A stretch of DNA of 64,000 nucleotides from Malurus cyaneus samueli (Eukaryota; Chordata; Aves; Passeriformes; Maluridae), in contig CM019218.1 of the NCBI GenBank assembly GCA_009741485.1, positions 38,626,111 through 38,690,110 of the forward strand, given 5' to 3'. The translations under genes and the position numbers were made by a program. Of this stretch, positions 39,997-52,792 are shown in pieces (position 1 is the stretch's first letter; each line of letters opens with the position of its first letter). The notes beneath the pieces were generated by a model. That model was given only the letters and a program-made list of their open reading frames with translations. It had not been told where the DNA came from and ran no database searches.

Positions 39997-42288
39997 GAGA
40001 GGAAACAGAAAAAGAAGAGAAAAATTACTATTCCTCTTGTTGGCATGGTTGGCAACATACTTTTCTTCAAAAACTCCACAGCATTATGTGTTGCCATGAT
40101 ATCTTTAACATAATTTTATTGTTTTAACATCTTAAAATGTCATGTTATCACACAGTCTGCATTAGTTCTTCTGTACCATTACCTGTGTTCTTGTTTCCAA
40201 CTGGTGTTCAGACTGTCAGAATAAAATTGTGAGTGAGAATGGGAATAGCTGCTGTTTAATTACAGGGAGCAAAGCTAACATGAAGGCTATCCAAATGGAA
40301 CACAGGCTGGGGTAAATGACAGGCTGATTGGGCCTCTACTTCCTTCACCTTACTAGTTAATAAATTTTATCTTACATCTTATCTACTACTGACCTGAAAA
40401 AAAAATCATCCTGAAGACAGAGGTTTGGATATGAACTTCCATACAAATAGTACTGAAAGTTTGGAAATATAATTTTCTTACTATCACCTTGGAGACAGTT
40501 TGTGCCTAATGAAAATACATTGCAAGCATTAATGTAGTAATCACTATGAAAGACCTGCATGTTTTTAATCCTTTAAAGATGTCATTTAAATATTATCTGT
40601 CCTGTATGAATATTTGATGTTCATTAAATATTCCCTGGAAAAGTAAAAATAACACTTAGATTTGTTAAAAAGATTTTGGCAGCAGTAATATAACCAGAAT
40701 GCTTTTCACTTCTAGAATTAGTAGTACATCATCTTTCTGTAGGCCTATCTCATTTTTAAGTATTAGAAAGATAAATTCTCAAAGATGGAGGACAAACAAT
40801 CTGGAAAATGTCAGAGGTAGCAGAATCAGAAATAAAGCTACAAGGGAGGAACTGTGGGATATATTTCTCTCTGATTTCTTCTATAAGATAAATATGTTGT
40901 GAAACATCATTGTAAGAAAATGTACTCTGTAGTCCAAAGAGCTAAAGTGCCTGGATAAATCAATCCCTCCCTCCAGATTGCAGAATATTTGAAAGATCAG
41001 ATAAAAGAACTTAATACAGTGGTCATTCTCCTCCCTTTCCCTCATCCCACTATACATATGTGTGTATGTCTGCACATGCAAACCCCTGCACATGTAGACA
41101 CGGCCTGACTAGCTTGGTTTAGTTACATAAAATGAAGCTTTCCTAACAAAATCCTCTATTTAACAATTAGGGTGTAAATCAGATTTGCTCATATTTTAAG
41201 GCCTATTAACCTTTTCTCTTAACAATTTTTGTTGCCTGAATATTCCACAGAATAACTGTCATCCAAAAAAATTTTTATTTTGTCATTATGAAATATATTG
41301 TCCTTGTATTCTGATATTATGTCAAAAGGGTTCCCATTTTAATTTATCTAAAACTTTTTATTATTTTGTGTAAGTCTGATGCGACCTCTGTTCATTCCTC
41401 TCTAAAGATAATAAAAAAGCAGTAGTTTTCCCTTTGTCTGTTCAGGGACTGACGTCTTTTTTACTGAATTATTCATCTACCCCCTGCTTTTAAAATTGCT
41501 TTCTCATGATAGATTTTCATTCCAAGCAGAGTAGCAATGTTAAGAATTTCTTAGATGTTCTATCAGTTAAGGATGTTCCCTTTTTAGAGGCTTGAAGAAG
41601 CTGTAACAAATTTTAATACTCACAGTATTACTGTCTTTCCTGAGTATATGAATGCAGCAAAGCTGTTTTTCCTCTCTTAACATTTCCTTCAGGGTGTGCT
41701 CTGTAAGTTAACACTTGGTTATATTAGTGAAGTCAGGGAAATGATATGTTTACCACTGCAGCTCAGGAAATGTATGGTTAAGTATCAGTTGTTAGCTTGG
41801 TCATAAACCTCCTTTGCAACATCAAAAAAATGGCATTTATCACCTTAGGAGAAGGCTAATTAAGCTAGAGGACTTTGTTTAAATTCCCAAATAGCTTGCA
41901 GTGCATGAAGGTCCCTTGTGCATAATCTATTCTGATTCAAAATGCTACAGGAAAACAAGAGCAAGGCAGAGACAGAACTGGAGGAGCAATGGGGCCATGG
42001 ATTAAAGGCACATACATTATTCAAAGTTTTTTCTGGCTTCAGTGGAGAATTGAATTAAATGCATTTCAGCTTTCATTATTAGGATATGAAACTAAGTTCT
42101 TCCTTCCTGGAGAAGCAAGACTGTTTTGTCAGAATGCTAGCCAGCCATTATGAGTGAGATATATAAGTACTGGAATTAAATCAATACCAACATGAGCTTG
42201 TTCTCCTTATAATTTCATACATAATCAAGCTGGGTCTGTAGAAAGATTTTTTTTTCTTTCAATTTTGTTTTGGAAGGAACTTAAAATT
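39997..42288. other. Unique A+T-rich non-coding DNA
   Basis: No gene, RNA gene or dispersed repeat recognised. Confidence 0.5.
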
Positions 42289-42293
42289 NNNNN
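42289..42293. other. Assembly gap (5 N)
   Basis: Five ambiguous bases. The true length here is unknown, and the frame that runs across it (42281-42478, -) should not be trusted. Confidence 0.99.
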
Positions 42294-42372
42294 TCATAAT
42301 TTTCAATGGTGAGTGTAGCCATCCTGATGTGATGCCATAATTTTAGCTGCAGTGAGCTGCACAGAGGCTTAC

Positions 42373-42406
42373 CTGTGGATCTGGGAAAGAGATCCCAGAT
42401 CCACAG
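42373..42406. other. Perfect 14-bp hairpin with 6-base loop
   Basis: Arms 42373-42386 (ctgtggatctggga) and 42393-42406 (tcccagatccacag) are exactly complementary around aagaga. The structure sits 80 bases from an N gap, so a local assembly or fold-back artefact should be considered, but the sequence may well be real. Confidence 0.9.
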
Positions 42407-45400
42407 AGTGAGAACAGGATCCCCACAGCAGTAAGAAGAATCAGAATCCATGCTGGGCCTGGTACACAGAAAAGACAAGTGGTACCACAGATTTTACAGA
42501 AAGGAACTGCAGGACATTAAAAGTCTTGTTCATAACCTTGTTATAATAGCTCTACTAAAAAAAGGCAAGCTATTTTTTTACATCAAGTACAACTTCAGAT
42601 TTGTAAAGGAGCTATAGAAACAACTAGGGTTCTGACAAGATAAGGAAAAACTGTTTCCTCTGACAAGAGGAAAAACTGAGCTACCATATATTCGAAGGGT
42701 TTTGAAACAATACTCTGTATACAACCAAAAGCTGAGCGAATGAAGATTTATTTAGAATAGCAAGAAGGAAATAATCATGAGATCCTATTCTGAAAGCAAA
42801 ATAATTACTTCCATTGAGAAGGATATATATGCTTACAGATGTGTACATATTCATGCATATATAAGATACATAAGTATTGAATACTTTCCTGATTCAGATT
42901 TTTCCATCTTGTGAGCTACTTAATTCATTGATAGTTTATGCACTGAAGCCAGGGTGTTGTCTCTGCCTTGCAGCTGAATGTGTCAGCTTTCTGTATAAGT
43001 GTTAGCATGTGTGAGTTTTGACATTTTATTGGTTTATCTGTTGGGGAGAATCCCAGCTTTCCATCTGCTCCTGTCTTTACCCTTTATGCATGGAGTTACA
43101 TGTACTTTCATCTTTCTTTACACAAAATTTAATTAGTTTGTTCTCACACAGTAATCTCTATTGATTTCTTTCTTTATGTTTTGATTGTGCTGAGAGAAAT
43201 ACCTTCTCTGCTTGACTGCTACTTGAATGTAAGTTTAACTACCAATTACTTTTCATATATTCCCTTCCTTTGTCCTTAGCAGTGGTTGAGAATGAAACTG
43301 GTCTTCTTTAGAAATGTATAACTATTTAGTTGGCTTTAGTTAGGAGACATGTTGATGAAAGTACACTAATTCTTTATTTCAAAAAGAATTCTGTTGGCTT
43401 TGAAGGAATTTCAAGATATGCTTGCTAACTTTAGGGTCTTATTATTGTAAATGAGCTCACTGGAATAGTGGCTACGATAATTTTCAATGTTTGCAAGAAA
43501 AGAAGCTGAATAACATTAAGGAACATTCAGAAAATTTGAGTCTCTTGGACTAGGTTAGGAACAAAAACTACTGGATCATTGATGCTTCAAGACAATGTGT
43601 AAATATTTCTGTTAATACTGTGATTTAACCATAATGAGCATTCTGTAGGATCACACTGAGGGCAATGGGGAAGAGAAAAACCAGGCAGAAATGTCCTGAT
43701 CTTTGAGAAAACAAGGCAGTCTGGAATTAGAGAAATTAGATGAAAAAAGTAAAGGAAAAGAAAAGAATTCTAAAGTTCAGTAAGGCAGTGGAGTTTCCAA
43801 TATGTTCAAATAATTTTCAAATGCTTTCAAATACAAGTCTAGGCTGTAGGGAGACTAGGTTGGGAATCCTTTCATTACTGTTCTCTTTGCCCTTTTAGTA
43901 GAGCTGCCCTTCTTCCTTAGGAGAAAGATAAAGTTTCTTAAGAGCAGCTGGAACTATGGCTGAAAATGAGTGCTTTTCTTATATCTTTTGAGATGATAGC
44001 AGCACTTCACTACAGTTCGTTATGAGGTATAAAAAAGGTTACTCCTGGTGGTGAGATCTCTAGTAGCCAGCAGTTTAATGCAGTAGAAGTGAGTCAGTAG
44101 ACAAAAAAAAGGTTTTGAGGCCCCTGCACCAACATTACAGGCAGTTTGGGATTCTTACTTGAGACTAAACCTATTCTTTTCTGCTGGATCTGTCATCTTT
44201 ACCGTGCAAAAGAATTTAACTCTCAAAACCACAAGGTTTTGCTTGTAACTCCTCTGCTCCTGGGAAGTGCTGGAAAACATGGTGCATAAAAGTGGAGAAT
44301 CTTGTTTAACTTCCTCCTGGAAGAATCTACTTAATATGTATCAGAATTTCTCTGCAAAGAGACCAACACATGATAAACTGGCTTAAGTGAGAGTTTTATT
44401 ACAAAAGTACCCTATCACTGCAGTAAGGCACTTTCTGTTCTTTATCTGAATATAAAAGTTACAACTTTTTGTTGAAGAAATGACTGAAAGAAAGGGCTGA
44501 TAATGGCAAACAAATCTTACACAAATGTTTTCTCATTTTGACAATGTTTTTCCAGCTTTTGCACAGTTGCTGACATAGGAGAAAATGAAGCTGATTGAAA
44601 TCCTCTTCATAACCTTCTGTGAATAACATGTTAAAGAAATCCTCTCTGAGTTTTAGTCTTCTGGAGAAAACTGAGAACATTACTAGGTTCTGTTCGGCTC
44701 TGCTGTCTCCTCCAAAGAATTATATTCTATTTTAGTTCACCTGCAATTTAACACATAACTGCTATAAGTAAATGAGCTGTAACATGCCTTCGTTCCCATT
44801 ATGTGTATCCAGAGACATTACTGCTATCAAAAAGTTTCTCTCTACTGGATATTACCCCTTACCATAAGGGAACATAAGTGAATTTGGTTTGGTCACAGTA
44901 GCTTCTTCTGAGAAAACTGGTTCTTGTTGTAATTTTTTTCCATTTGCATTGGAGATAAAGCATGTGTCTTCAATTTTTTTTGTAATAATTCATAGTATAG
45001 CATATATAGGCAGCACCAAAAGCACAGTAAAGCTCTTCCAAAATGAAAAGGTGTTTATCTCAAATTGCTTCTCGAGGCTTTGAGAGAAAATATGTGGTCA
45101 GTTGGAGCCAGTTATTAAGACATTTCAATTTGTCCTTCAACTACTTAATGTCGGTAATACTTTAGACTCTCTGGCTGAAAAAAGATTGCATTAGCAAACT
45201 GAGCTATATAGGCTTGTTATGAGCTCATGTTGTTCTATCACGGCTCTAGCAGAAAAGAGGGAATCAGATGAGTATTAAGTTTATTAATCAGAATGCTGTA
45301 GATTTCCTAAATACCTCTGAAAGATACTTTTAGAAAAGTTTATTTCACTTCTTGCAAAGCTTGAAACTTCTCTACTAAAAAAAAATGAGTTCACTTTAAA

Positions 45401-45769
45401 ATGCCACATAAGGAAGTGGATGAATACAAAGTGAGATGCTGCAAATGGTGCAGGATGGCACTCCCTGGTGATATCACACTGCTGGTATTCTCTCCTCTCA
45501 CCACAGGACAGGGGAGGCGAAGGCACAACTGTATTATCTTAGCTGTTGTGATATATTAAGCCTGACATGCTGCCAAACCCCATGTGTATTAATAAGTTTC
45601 TCCCACTGATCCCCAATGGCACTCAGATGGGCTCATTGGTAGATTGTGGTAGACATTTAAATGTTTGAGCTGGGCAATTTGAGATGAGCTGTCATGATTC
45701 ATTATCCCTGTTGAGGGAACAGTGCCAGGAAGTATCTGGCTGATGACTTGAGAGACACCTAGTAAGCAG
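42407..45769. other. Unique A+T-rich non-coding DNA
   Basis: No gene or dispersed repeat recognised. The longest frame is 80 codons. Confidence 0.5.
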
Positions 45770-46140
45770 AATAAAACCCCAACTCACTCAGCAAATCTCG
45801 CAGCATTGCTAAGGGGTCTAAACCCAATGACCAATACAGCACACTGCCACTTGTAATAAGCCACGAATTAAAAGCTGTTGTTATTAGGGACTTAAACTCA
45901 AAGGTTGGCAAACAATATGCTCCCAAATCACAGTCTATCAGCAACTGACAACTACTGCCCGCCCCCTGCTCGCAGGGTGCATCTGTGTGCACATGTAAAT
46001 GCAGATTGAAAGACAATGAATTACTGGTTGCAGGAATTAACAGTTCATGGTTTCTATTAAAATTTAGGTTTTTAAAATGTTCCTGCCTCCTTTTAAGCAG
46101 CTGATTGTTGACAGCAGAGCAGAGCTGAGCCATTTTGCAG
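45770..46140. promoter_or_regulatory. Possible conserved non-coding element
   Basis: The block has more balanced composition than its flanks and a single minus-strand frame of 124 codons (45759-46133), starting MAQLCSAVNNQLLKRRQEH, with no recognisable domain. Homeodomain-type sites (cacgaattaaaagc, gttattaggg, ggaattaacag) lie among mixed sequence. I lean toward a conserved regulatory element or a chance open frame rather than a gene, because there is no splice or family support. Confidence 0.2.
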
Positions 46141-49092
46141 TACTAAGTAAAAACTCAACTGAAAGGGTCAAGGTGACCATGGGAATTCTGACTGTTTGCT
46201 TTTGAATCCAGTCTGTACTCTGTCTTATGTAATCTTAGCAGAGTTCAATTGTTTTACCTTCTATTCTTTCTCTGGTAATACACAGTATCTTTACTACAGT
46301 GATAATAAATCCTTATACATATTTCTAGAGGTTTTACTGTCCAGAAGGCTGATTATCATAAAATGTTTTGCCTCTGTATTAAAAAAAAAAAATCCAAACT
46401 AACCCCCCAAAGTTCTTTGATAAACAGAAAGAATGATAAAATTTTGGGGGACAGGAATCATATTTGATTTATAACCTAATATTAGGAGAAACATATACAG
46501 ACATCTACCCTGCTGAAATATGGTTTTCTTTATGAAGGAATGCCCTTGAAGAAATTTTTTATTCCATCATAGATAATCAGAGGTCTCCAGTTTCCTCACC
46601 TGCCATTGTAATTGCAAATATGTTTGCATAATTTTGTGAAGAACTGAATGAACCATCTTTACTTAGTGTTTCCAAAGATCTGTAACTAACTTTTCTTTGG
46701 CACTGTGACTGAATCTGTCAGCTAAAGGTTAAGCTTTATTGGTTTCCAGTTCCAGTCATATTTGCAGGAACATTTTAGACTCTTTACATGGCTTCTTAGG
46801 CTTGCCATGCTTTGTGGATTGCTGTCAGACACTTTTCAAAGACTATAAAATAAATTGTATTTCTTCAAAAAGTACTTTCCTAAATCTGTTGTCTTCCATT
46901 TTCCCCCTGATCTGTATGCATTTATTAAAGACCTGTCAGCATGAATGGTTTAGAGACGTGATTATTTTGCCTTTTTGGTGAAAGGAAAAAACAGCTAAAA
47001 GTACCTGAGGAGCAAATCAAATGCAGCATTCTTTCATATTTGGATGCATACTTACGTCGTTAGAGAAAATGAATTTTGTGACCTTTCCTACTACTGTCCC
47101 TTGTTGTGCAGCATTCAGTATGAATGGTAGTTTTTGCTTTGAAGGAACATTCAGTAAGTCAGCATTAGGGTACCCAGCTGCCTGGGAGCCATGGTGCAGA
47201 AAAACAGAGGACAATGACAGTCAGGAATGAAATGCCTTTGCAAAGCTACTATGGGCAAAGGTATAATTATGCTGCATTATGATTCTTTCATGCATCTCCT
47301 AGTCTATAAGGGCAAATACACCCATTTGTCTTGTCTGGATAATGCTTTGGTTAGAAATAGCTCTTTAGGAATCCTGTCATCTATCATTTTTTTGTTGTGA
47401 CACAGTGATTTGATGTGTTTATGGACAGTACAATTTAGCTAAATTGAAATCTATAGCCAAAATAAAGCATAAAGAGACCTGAATGTGTATTTAATATCTT
47501 TCAGTGTAACAAAAAAAAGGAGGGTTTAATTAAGGGCCTATGATGATGTGTGTGTTTAAAAAAGATAGTATAAAACAATTTCAAAATTTTATATTGTAGA
47601 AAATACTACGTTGCAAAGTGCAAACCAGATAAACATATATCTGGATAAATACTTGAAGTTTTAAGTGTGGAGTTTTTTAATACATTGAGAGATTCAAATG
47701 TTATCTTGTCGATTTGTCTTCATATTCTTTGGTTTTTGGTGGTTTTTCTTGCAAGAAATGAGACATGCATTAGGACCCATGTTTTTAGGGACCTTTTTTT
47801 TTAATTATGATTCCTTGAATATCGGCATAGTCTGGAGAACAGACAATTGCTTTCTATATGGAAAAAAAATCCGAAGAGCAAAATGTGTACCAAAGGTGGT
47901 ATGCTTCAAAGTAAAACACACAGTATAAAAAGCTTGACTCTGAAATGTGCTGCTTTTTGATGTAATTAATACATCAGCATATGAGGTGCAAGGTGTTGCA
48001 TTAAAATTTATGTTTGATAAAACTGGTTATCTGCTTTTTAGTATCTTCTCTGTGGATACCAAACCTTACATATGTTATCAGTTAGTGATATAAGCAGTAG
48101 GAAAATAGAAAAGACAAATAGACTTAACTTTAACTTATTCTGTAGAATCATGGAAATTTATGGTTGAATTTGCATGTATTAAGTGCTACCATACCTATGA
48201 TTAGATGCAACGTTAAATTATCATGTATGTGAAAATTTGACATATCCCGGAATTAAAAAATATTAATGTTAGTCCTGTTCCTTTGTATCTGCAGTCAGGA
48301 GTGTGAAGCATGTGTGAAGCTCGATTTTCAATTTAAATCAGCTCAGACCAGAATCAGAAAGATGCCCCTGGATGGTTGCTTTAGGGCAGGATTTGATAGT
48401 TTCAAAACAAGCTTCTAAGAAAAAAATGTTTGACTTTCAGACCACACTTGGGTAACTAAAACTGATTGTTACCCACTTTAGCATTGTCAGAGAAAAGACT
48501 GGGTAAGGAAATAGCTTATAAAATCAAGTAATCCTGTACATAACCTGCACAGATCCTATTTTTAGAACTGTGGTACTTCATAAGTAGCTATTTAGGAAAA
48601 AAATCTTGTAGTGATTCTGGATTTTGTACAGAGAATCCATTGTTTGGGACTGTCAGTTCAGAGGCATAAGAAACCATGCTACCATTTTAGCTGTAGGCAG
48701 AAACTGAAATGCTCCACTTTGGGACAACTACACTCTTAGAAAAGAATTGAAATTAAAAAAAATTAGAATATGTTCTTCATCTATGAGGAGGGTTACTGAA
48801 TGTGTTTGGGTTCATTTAATCTCTGATTTGACACCTTGGCTAAGTCAAGTTTTACCATGTGTGTTGTGCAGAAAATAAAGAGTACTGTTCAGGATCAGAC
48901 TGGATAAGAGTGTTCAAGAAAAACAAATAAATGAGTATTATTGTTCCCTAAATAAATGGAGTAGAAATTGGAGAATAGTTCTGACAAAACAAGGGACTTC
49001 CTGTTTTATTCTCTTTCACTCACATGTATGAAATACAAATTCATGCATAGCCACAGAGGTTAGTTGTGGGTTTTTTTTCAAATGAATTTAGA
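46141..49092. other. Unique A+T-rich non-coding DNA
   Basis: No gene or dispersed repeat recognised. An A12 run is at 46381-46392. Confidence 0.5.
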
Positions 49093-49188
49093 CCATCCGT
49101 CCATCCATCCATCCATCCATCCATCCATCCATCCATCCATCCATCCATCCATCCATCCATCCATCCATCCATCCATCCATCCATCCAT
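49093..49188. repeat. (CCAT)24 microsatellite
   Basis: Twenty-four tetranucleotide units, with only the second changed (CCGT). The repeat makes an artificial His-Pro-Ser-Ile repeat frame (49064-49285, +) that is not a gene. Such long, nearly pure repeats are expected to be length-polymorphic. Confidence 0.98.
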
Positions 49189-49815
49189 TCAAAATTCTCC
49201 TCTATTCTTCTGTAATCAACTTTGTCTTTTCATGCCTGTTTCATACACACAGTCATTTGGACTGGGCACCACTCCTCCAGTCTGAGTGTCTTGTTAAGTT
49301 ATATAGAAGTAGCTAGTACAGAAAATACATTGTAGATTATAAGAGAAGGGAGGAATTTATATCAGCAAACCCAACAAAGTGTATATTACTTTCCAAACAA
49401 GTAAGAAGTGTCTCGCATCTTTTCCTCATTCTCTTTTCTTTCTTACTTTCTGATCAACATTTTTATTAGTAGAGAAGAAAGTTATCTCTGAACAGCCAAC
49501 TAATTCAGTTTTAATTTGCATGTAAACTTTTCTGATTTAATTTAAATCAATAGTTGCTTACCAGAGGGCTGATTAAGCATTACAAAATTGATTTGCAAAA
49601 CAAAATTATGTTTGACATAATTTGAAGGTTTCTGACTGTCAGTCATTTTGTGGAGTGTCCTATCTAGCCACAAAAATATTTAATCAAGATTCTTTACCAC
49701 AGTTGATTCCCTCTGTCAGAGGATTTAAATCATATGTCCAAACTATGCAATAGTATAGCTTTGGGCTGAAAGATATAAATGTGTTTAATAAAATCAATTC
49801 AAATCCTTTTTGTAG
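49189..49815. other. Unique A+T-rich non-coding DNA
   Basis: Nothing recognisable. Confidence 0.5.
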
Positions 49816-50036
49816 GCCTCGGGATTACTAATAGCAAGACAAATCCTTCTCTTAAATGACACCTTGAGATCTGAAGCTCTCTGCTACAATCCTGTGGTTA
49901 GTATATAAAATTCCATTTCATACAATAATGAAGGTACTCACTAGCCATGATTAGATGTAACAGAACTACTCAGATCTTTCATTGTTTTCTTAGTCTTTTA
50001 CTGTTAATATTATTAGTTCTGTTTCTTTACATGCAG

Positions 50037-50152
50037 TCACAGCTATTTTTGATTTTAGAGCACAAGTATCTGGTTCTTGTTCCTGTTAATGAAACTCCGG
50101 GTGACCATGAAGAGCTGCAGAGTGACAGCTGTAAAATCCTTGCACGCCACAG
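50037..50152 (+). CDS. Candidate exon, unrecognised protein
   Basis: A long pyrimidine-rich tract ends in tttacatgcag. It precedes 116 bases that are open in only one frame and visibly less A+T-rich than the flanks, ending CACAG/gtttgt. The encoded segment begins SQLFLILEHKYLVLVPVNE, continues TPGDHEELQSDSCKILARH, and would exit in phase 2. The acceptor is good and the donor moderate. A second exon-like segment lies 140 bases upstream (49816-49896, 27 open codons, acceptor ttttgtag, weak donor). I do not recognise the family. The alternative is a chance open segment next to a chance pyrimidine tract. Confidence 0.25.
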
Positions 50153-52771
50153 GTTTGTTAGAATGCAAAATAGTCAGACATAGAGCATTTAGTGAAAACA
50201 GTCCTTTTTTTTCTTAAAATATACTAGATCCAGAAACAACTCTTTCATCTACAATATAAAGAAATAAAAAGGTGGGATATTTTAAAATAGATTACTGTTA
50301 TTTTGAACATCCATTGACAGCTATTTCAGTTACATTTCAAAATACGTCTTTTTCTTTTAAATCACAAGTGTTAAACAGAAGTAAAAAAGTGTAGCTTAGA
50401 TATCTTACGTGTGAAAAGTTCTGAAGCTGGTATGAAATGCATATATCACAATGTTTATCCTTTGGCAACATTTAGTTATCAATATAATGGCTAAGGCTGT
50501 AAATCACTAGGTATTGCATAAGTATGTATTTAGCCCATATAGCAAAGTTATGTACTGACAAAAAATGTTGGAATGTATTCCCAATTTTTCTCACTCAAGA
50601 GACATATTCATAAAGAATGTCCCCTCCAATTTTCCCTGTCATATTGCACAAATTTAAAAAAGAATCTTTGTAATTACTGTTTTACAAACAGATGAAACAA
50701 AAAGGGATGCCAAAACACTTTCTAGGTTTTAAGATACATCCATGAAGTCTTTGGTGAGAAGGTCTGGAGAAGGTGTTTTCAAAGTTAGCAGATACCTACT
50801 TCAGTTATCAGACTGTTCCTTTTGCTATTTTGCTAGCACTATGCTCAATCTTTTGTGACAAAAAAATTGAATGGCCAGCTGGATTGTTTAAATGCCACCT
50901 AATGGTGTTTCTATGCTTATGGTATAAACAGTGATACCATTATTCAAGCCTAATAGTATCTATGTCAAGAGCTGCACTATAAAACTGAAAAAGTGGCATA
51001 AAGTCCTGTCTCGTACCACCTTGCCACTTCAGGTCATCCTAAACTCTCATTCAATCTTCCTTTCCTAACCCAATGAAACACAAGATACCTTCATGCTCAG
51101 AAATTAATCTGCCTCCCTCTCAGAGGTTACTATCTCTGAGAGAAGCTTTGCAGCTCTTGTGGTTTGACAATTTCCACAAATTTCAGATCAGGGGGGAACA
51201 AGGTGAGCATGGTAATGTTTTTGTTGTTATATTTGTGTTTGTATTTGCAATCACACTGAGTAAAATTCTCTCTTTCTCTCTGAGTCAACATCTATACATT
51301 GTGAATTATGTTTAAATACAAAAGTGTTATTTAATGTAGCCAGAGGGGGGAAAAAGAAAGGTAAGCCATTATTGCCCTGAGTTCAGGGATATTCTTTTAG
51401 TTACAGCCACAAGACTCACACAGACATGACTAGTTTTTATAATCCCCTTAGACAATGCTGAAACTATAAACATGATGGGAATGAAATCTCACCGTGTGTA
51501 TCTAATGGCACCAAAGGGACTAGCTAGAATTGGTGCTGACACAGCATTTGGCTTGTGTTAAAATTTAGCATGCTACACAAATCCCTGTGGCTTTTAGATC
51601 ATAAGAAGAGGCTGTGGTGAGAGACTACCCCACAATACATGTCAGTGAGGTGTCTACTGTCATTAAAAGGCTTGCAAGCTGAGGTGCTTTGCTCTGTTTG
51701 GACAGGGCAAATAACTCTGGAAAAATCCAGGTGTATACATATGCCTAAGTCTTGTTTAGGCAGTGAAGGCAGAGCATGAAACAGTAAAAAATGTATTAAA
51801 TTAATACCAAAAGTATGTTAAATATAAAATATTAATAGTTAAAATATGAATTTGTTAAATTTAAATAATTATTACTAATTCAATATTAAAGTACATTAAA
51901 AATATATGAAGACATATTAAAGTAATGGGTGACAATGTGAAATAGAGATTGTTAGGTATGTGTATATGTGTTTATATATGTACATATATGTTTCTACGTG
52001 ACTATAGCTTAAATTTTTTGAAACCCATTTACATTGACACACACTGTGAGTCTCATACAAAACTTTACTTTCCTCTCTGTTATCTGATGTAAGAATGGAA
52101 AAAATGTCACTAAAATGAAGTTACTGAGGAATTCAACCACATCAAGAGTAAGAAAATTAGACCCTGAAAAATAGATGTAGTCATACATCAGAACTTCTCT
52201 CTCCTTACATTTAAAAATTCTAGTATAAGAAACACTTTGTTAAAAGTGAAAAATATTCTATGAATAGAAAATACAGATTAAAAAATATTAAACTTAGTAT
52301 AAAAATTATTTTCAGGTAGATTGTTAGTCATTGAAAATATTTCCACTGAACAATTTTGCCTGGATTTTCTTTTTTGTTCAGACGAACATTATATGAGAAT
52401 TTGCTTTTGTTCTTCAGTGAAATTTGTCTACTTGCTACAAAATCTAATTCATTTGAGAAAAGCTCAGCAAAATTTGTCACTCAAACACTGTAATTACTAG
52501 GAAAGCAATTTATATACCATCAGACACAGGACTTCAGAAAGTTTGCCATTAACTTTTGTGGGTATTTGCTCAGATTTAGTGCTGGCATTTCTTACTTTTC
52601 TGCTTTCTTATATGAGGATTTTTTTTATTTCAGCCTTTCCTGTGAAAAATGTCTTTTATTCTTGACATTCCTCATTGTTTTCAGTTTCTTTGTTTAGTTG
52701 CTATTTTATCTTTGCGATGAATTTTTGTTACTTGGGTTGCTTGAGCATTCAAGTAATAAGCCTCCCACTGG
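50153..52771. other. Unique A+T-rich non-coding DNA
   Basis: No gene recognised. Very A+T-rich stretches occur at 51780-52000. Confidence 0.5.
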
Positions 52772-52792
52772 TTTTTTTTTTTTGTTTTTTTT
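52772..52792. repeat. T-rich tract (T12-G-T8)
   Basis: Low-complexity tract resembling the one at 38207-38230. Confidence 0.95.

Noticed and set aside
49064..49285. 73-codon frame with a His-Pro-Ser-Ile repeat
   Set aside because: It is simply the translation of the CCAT microsatellite.
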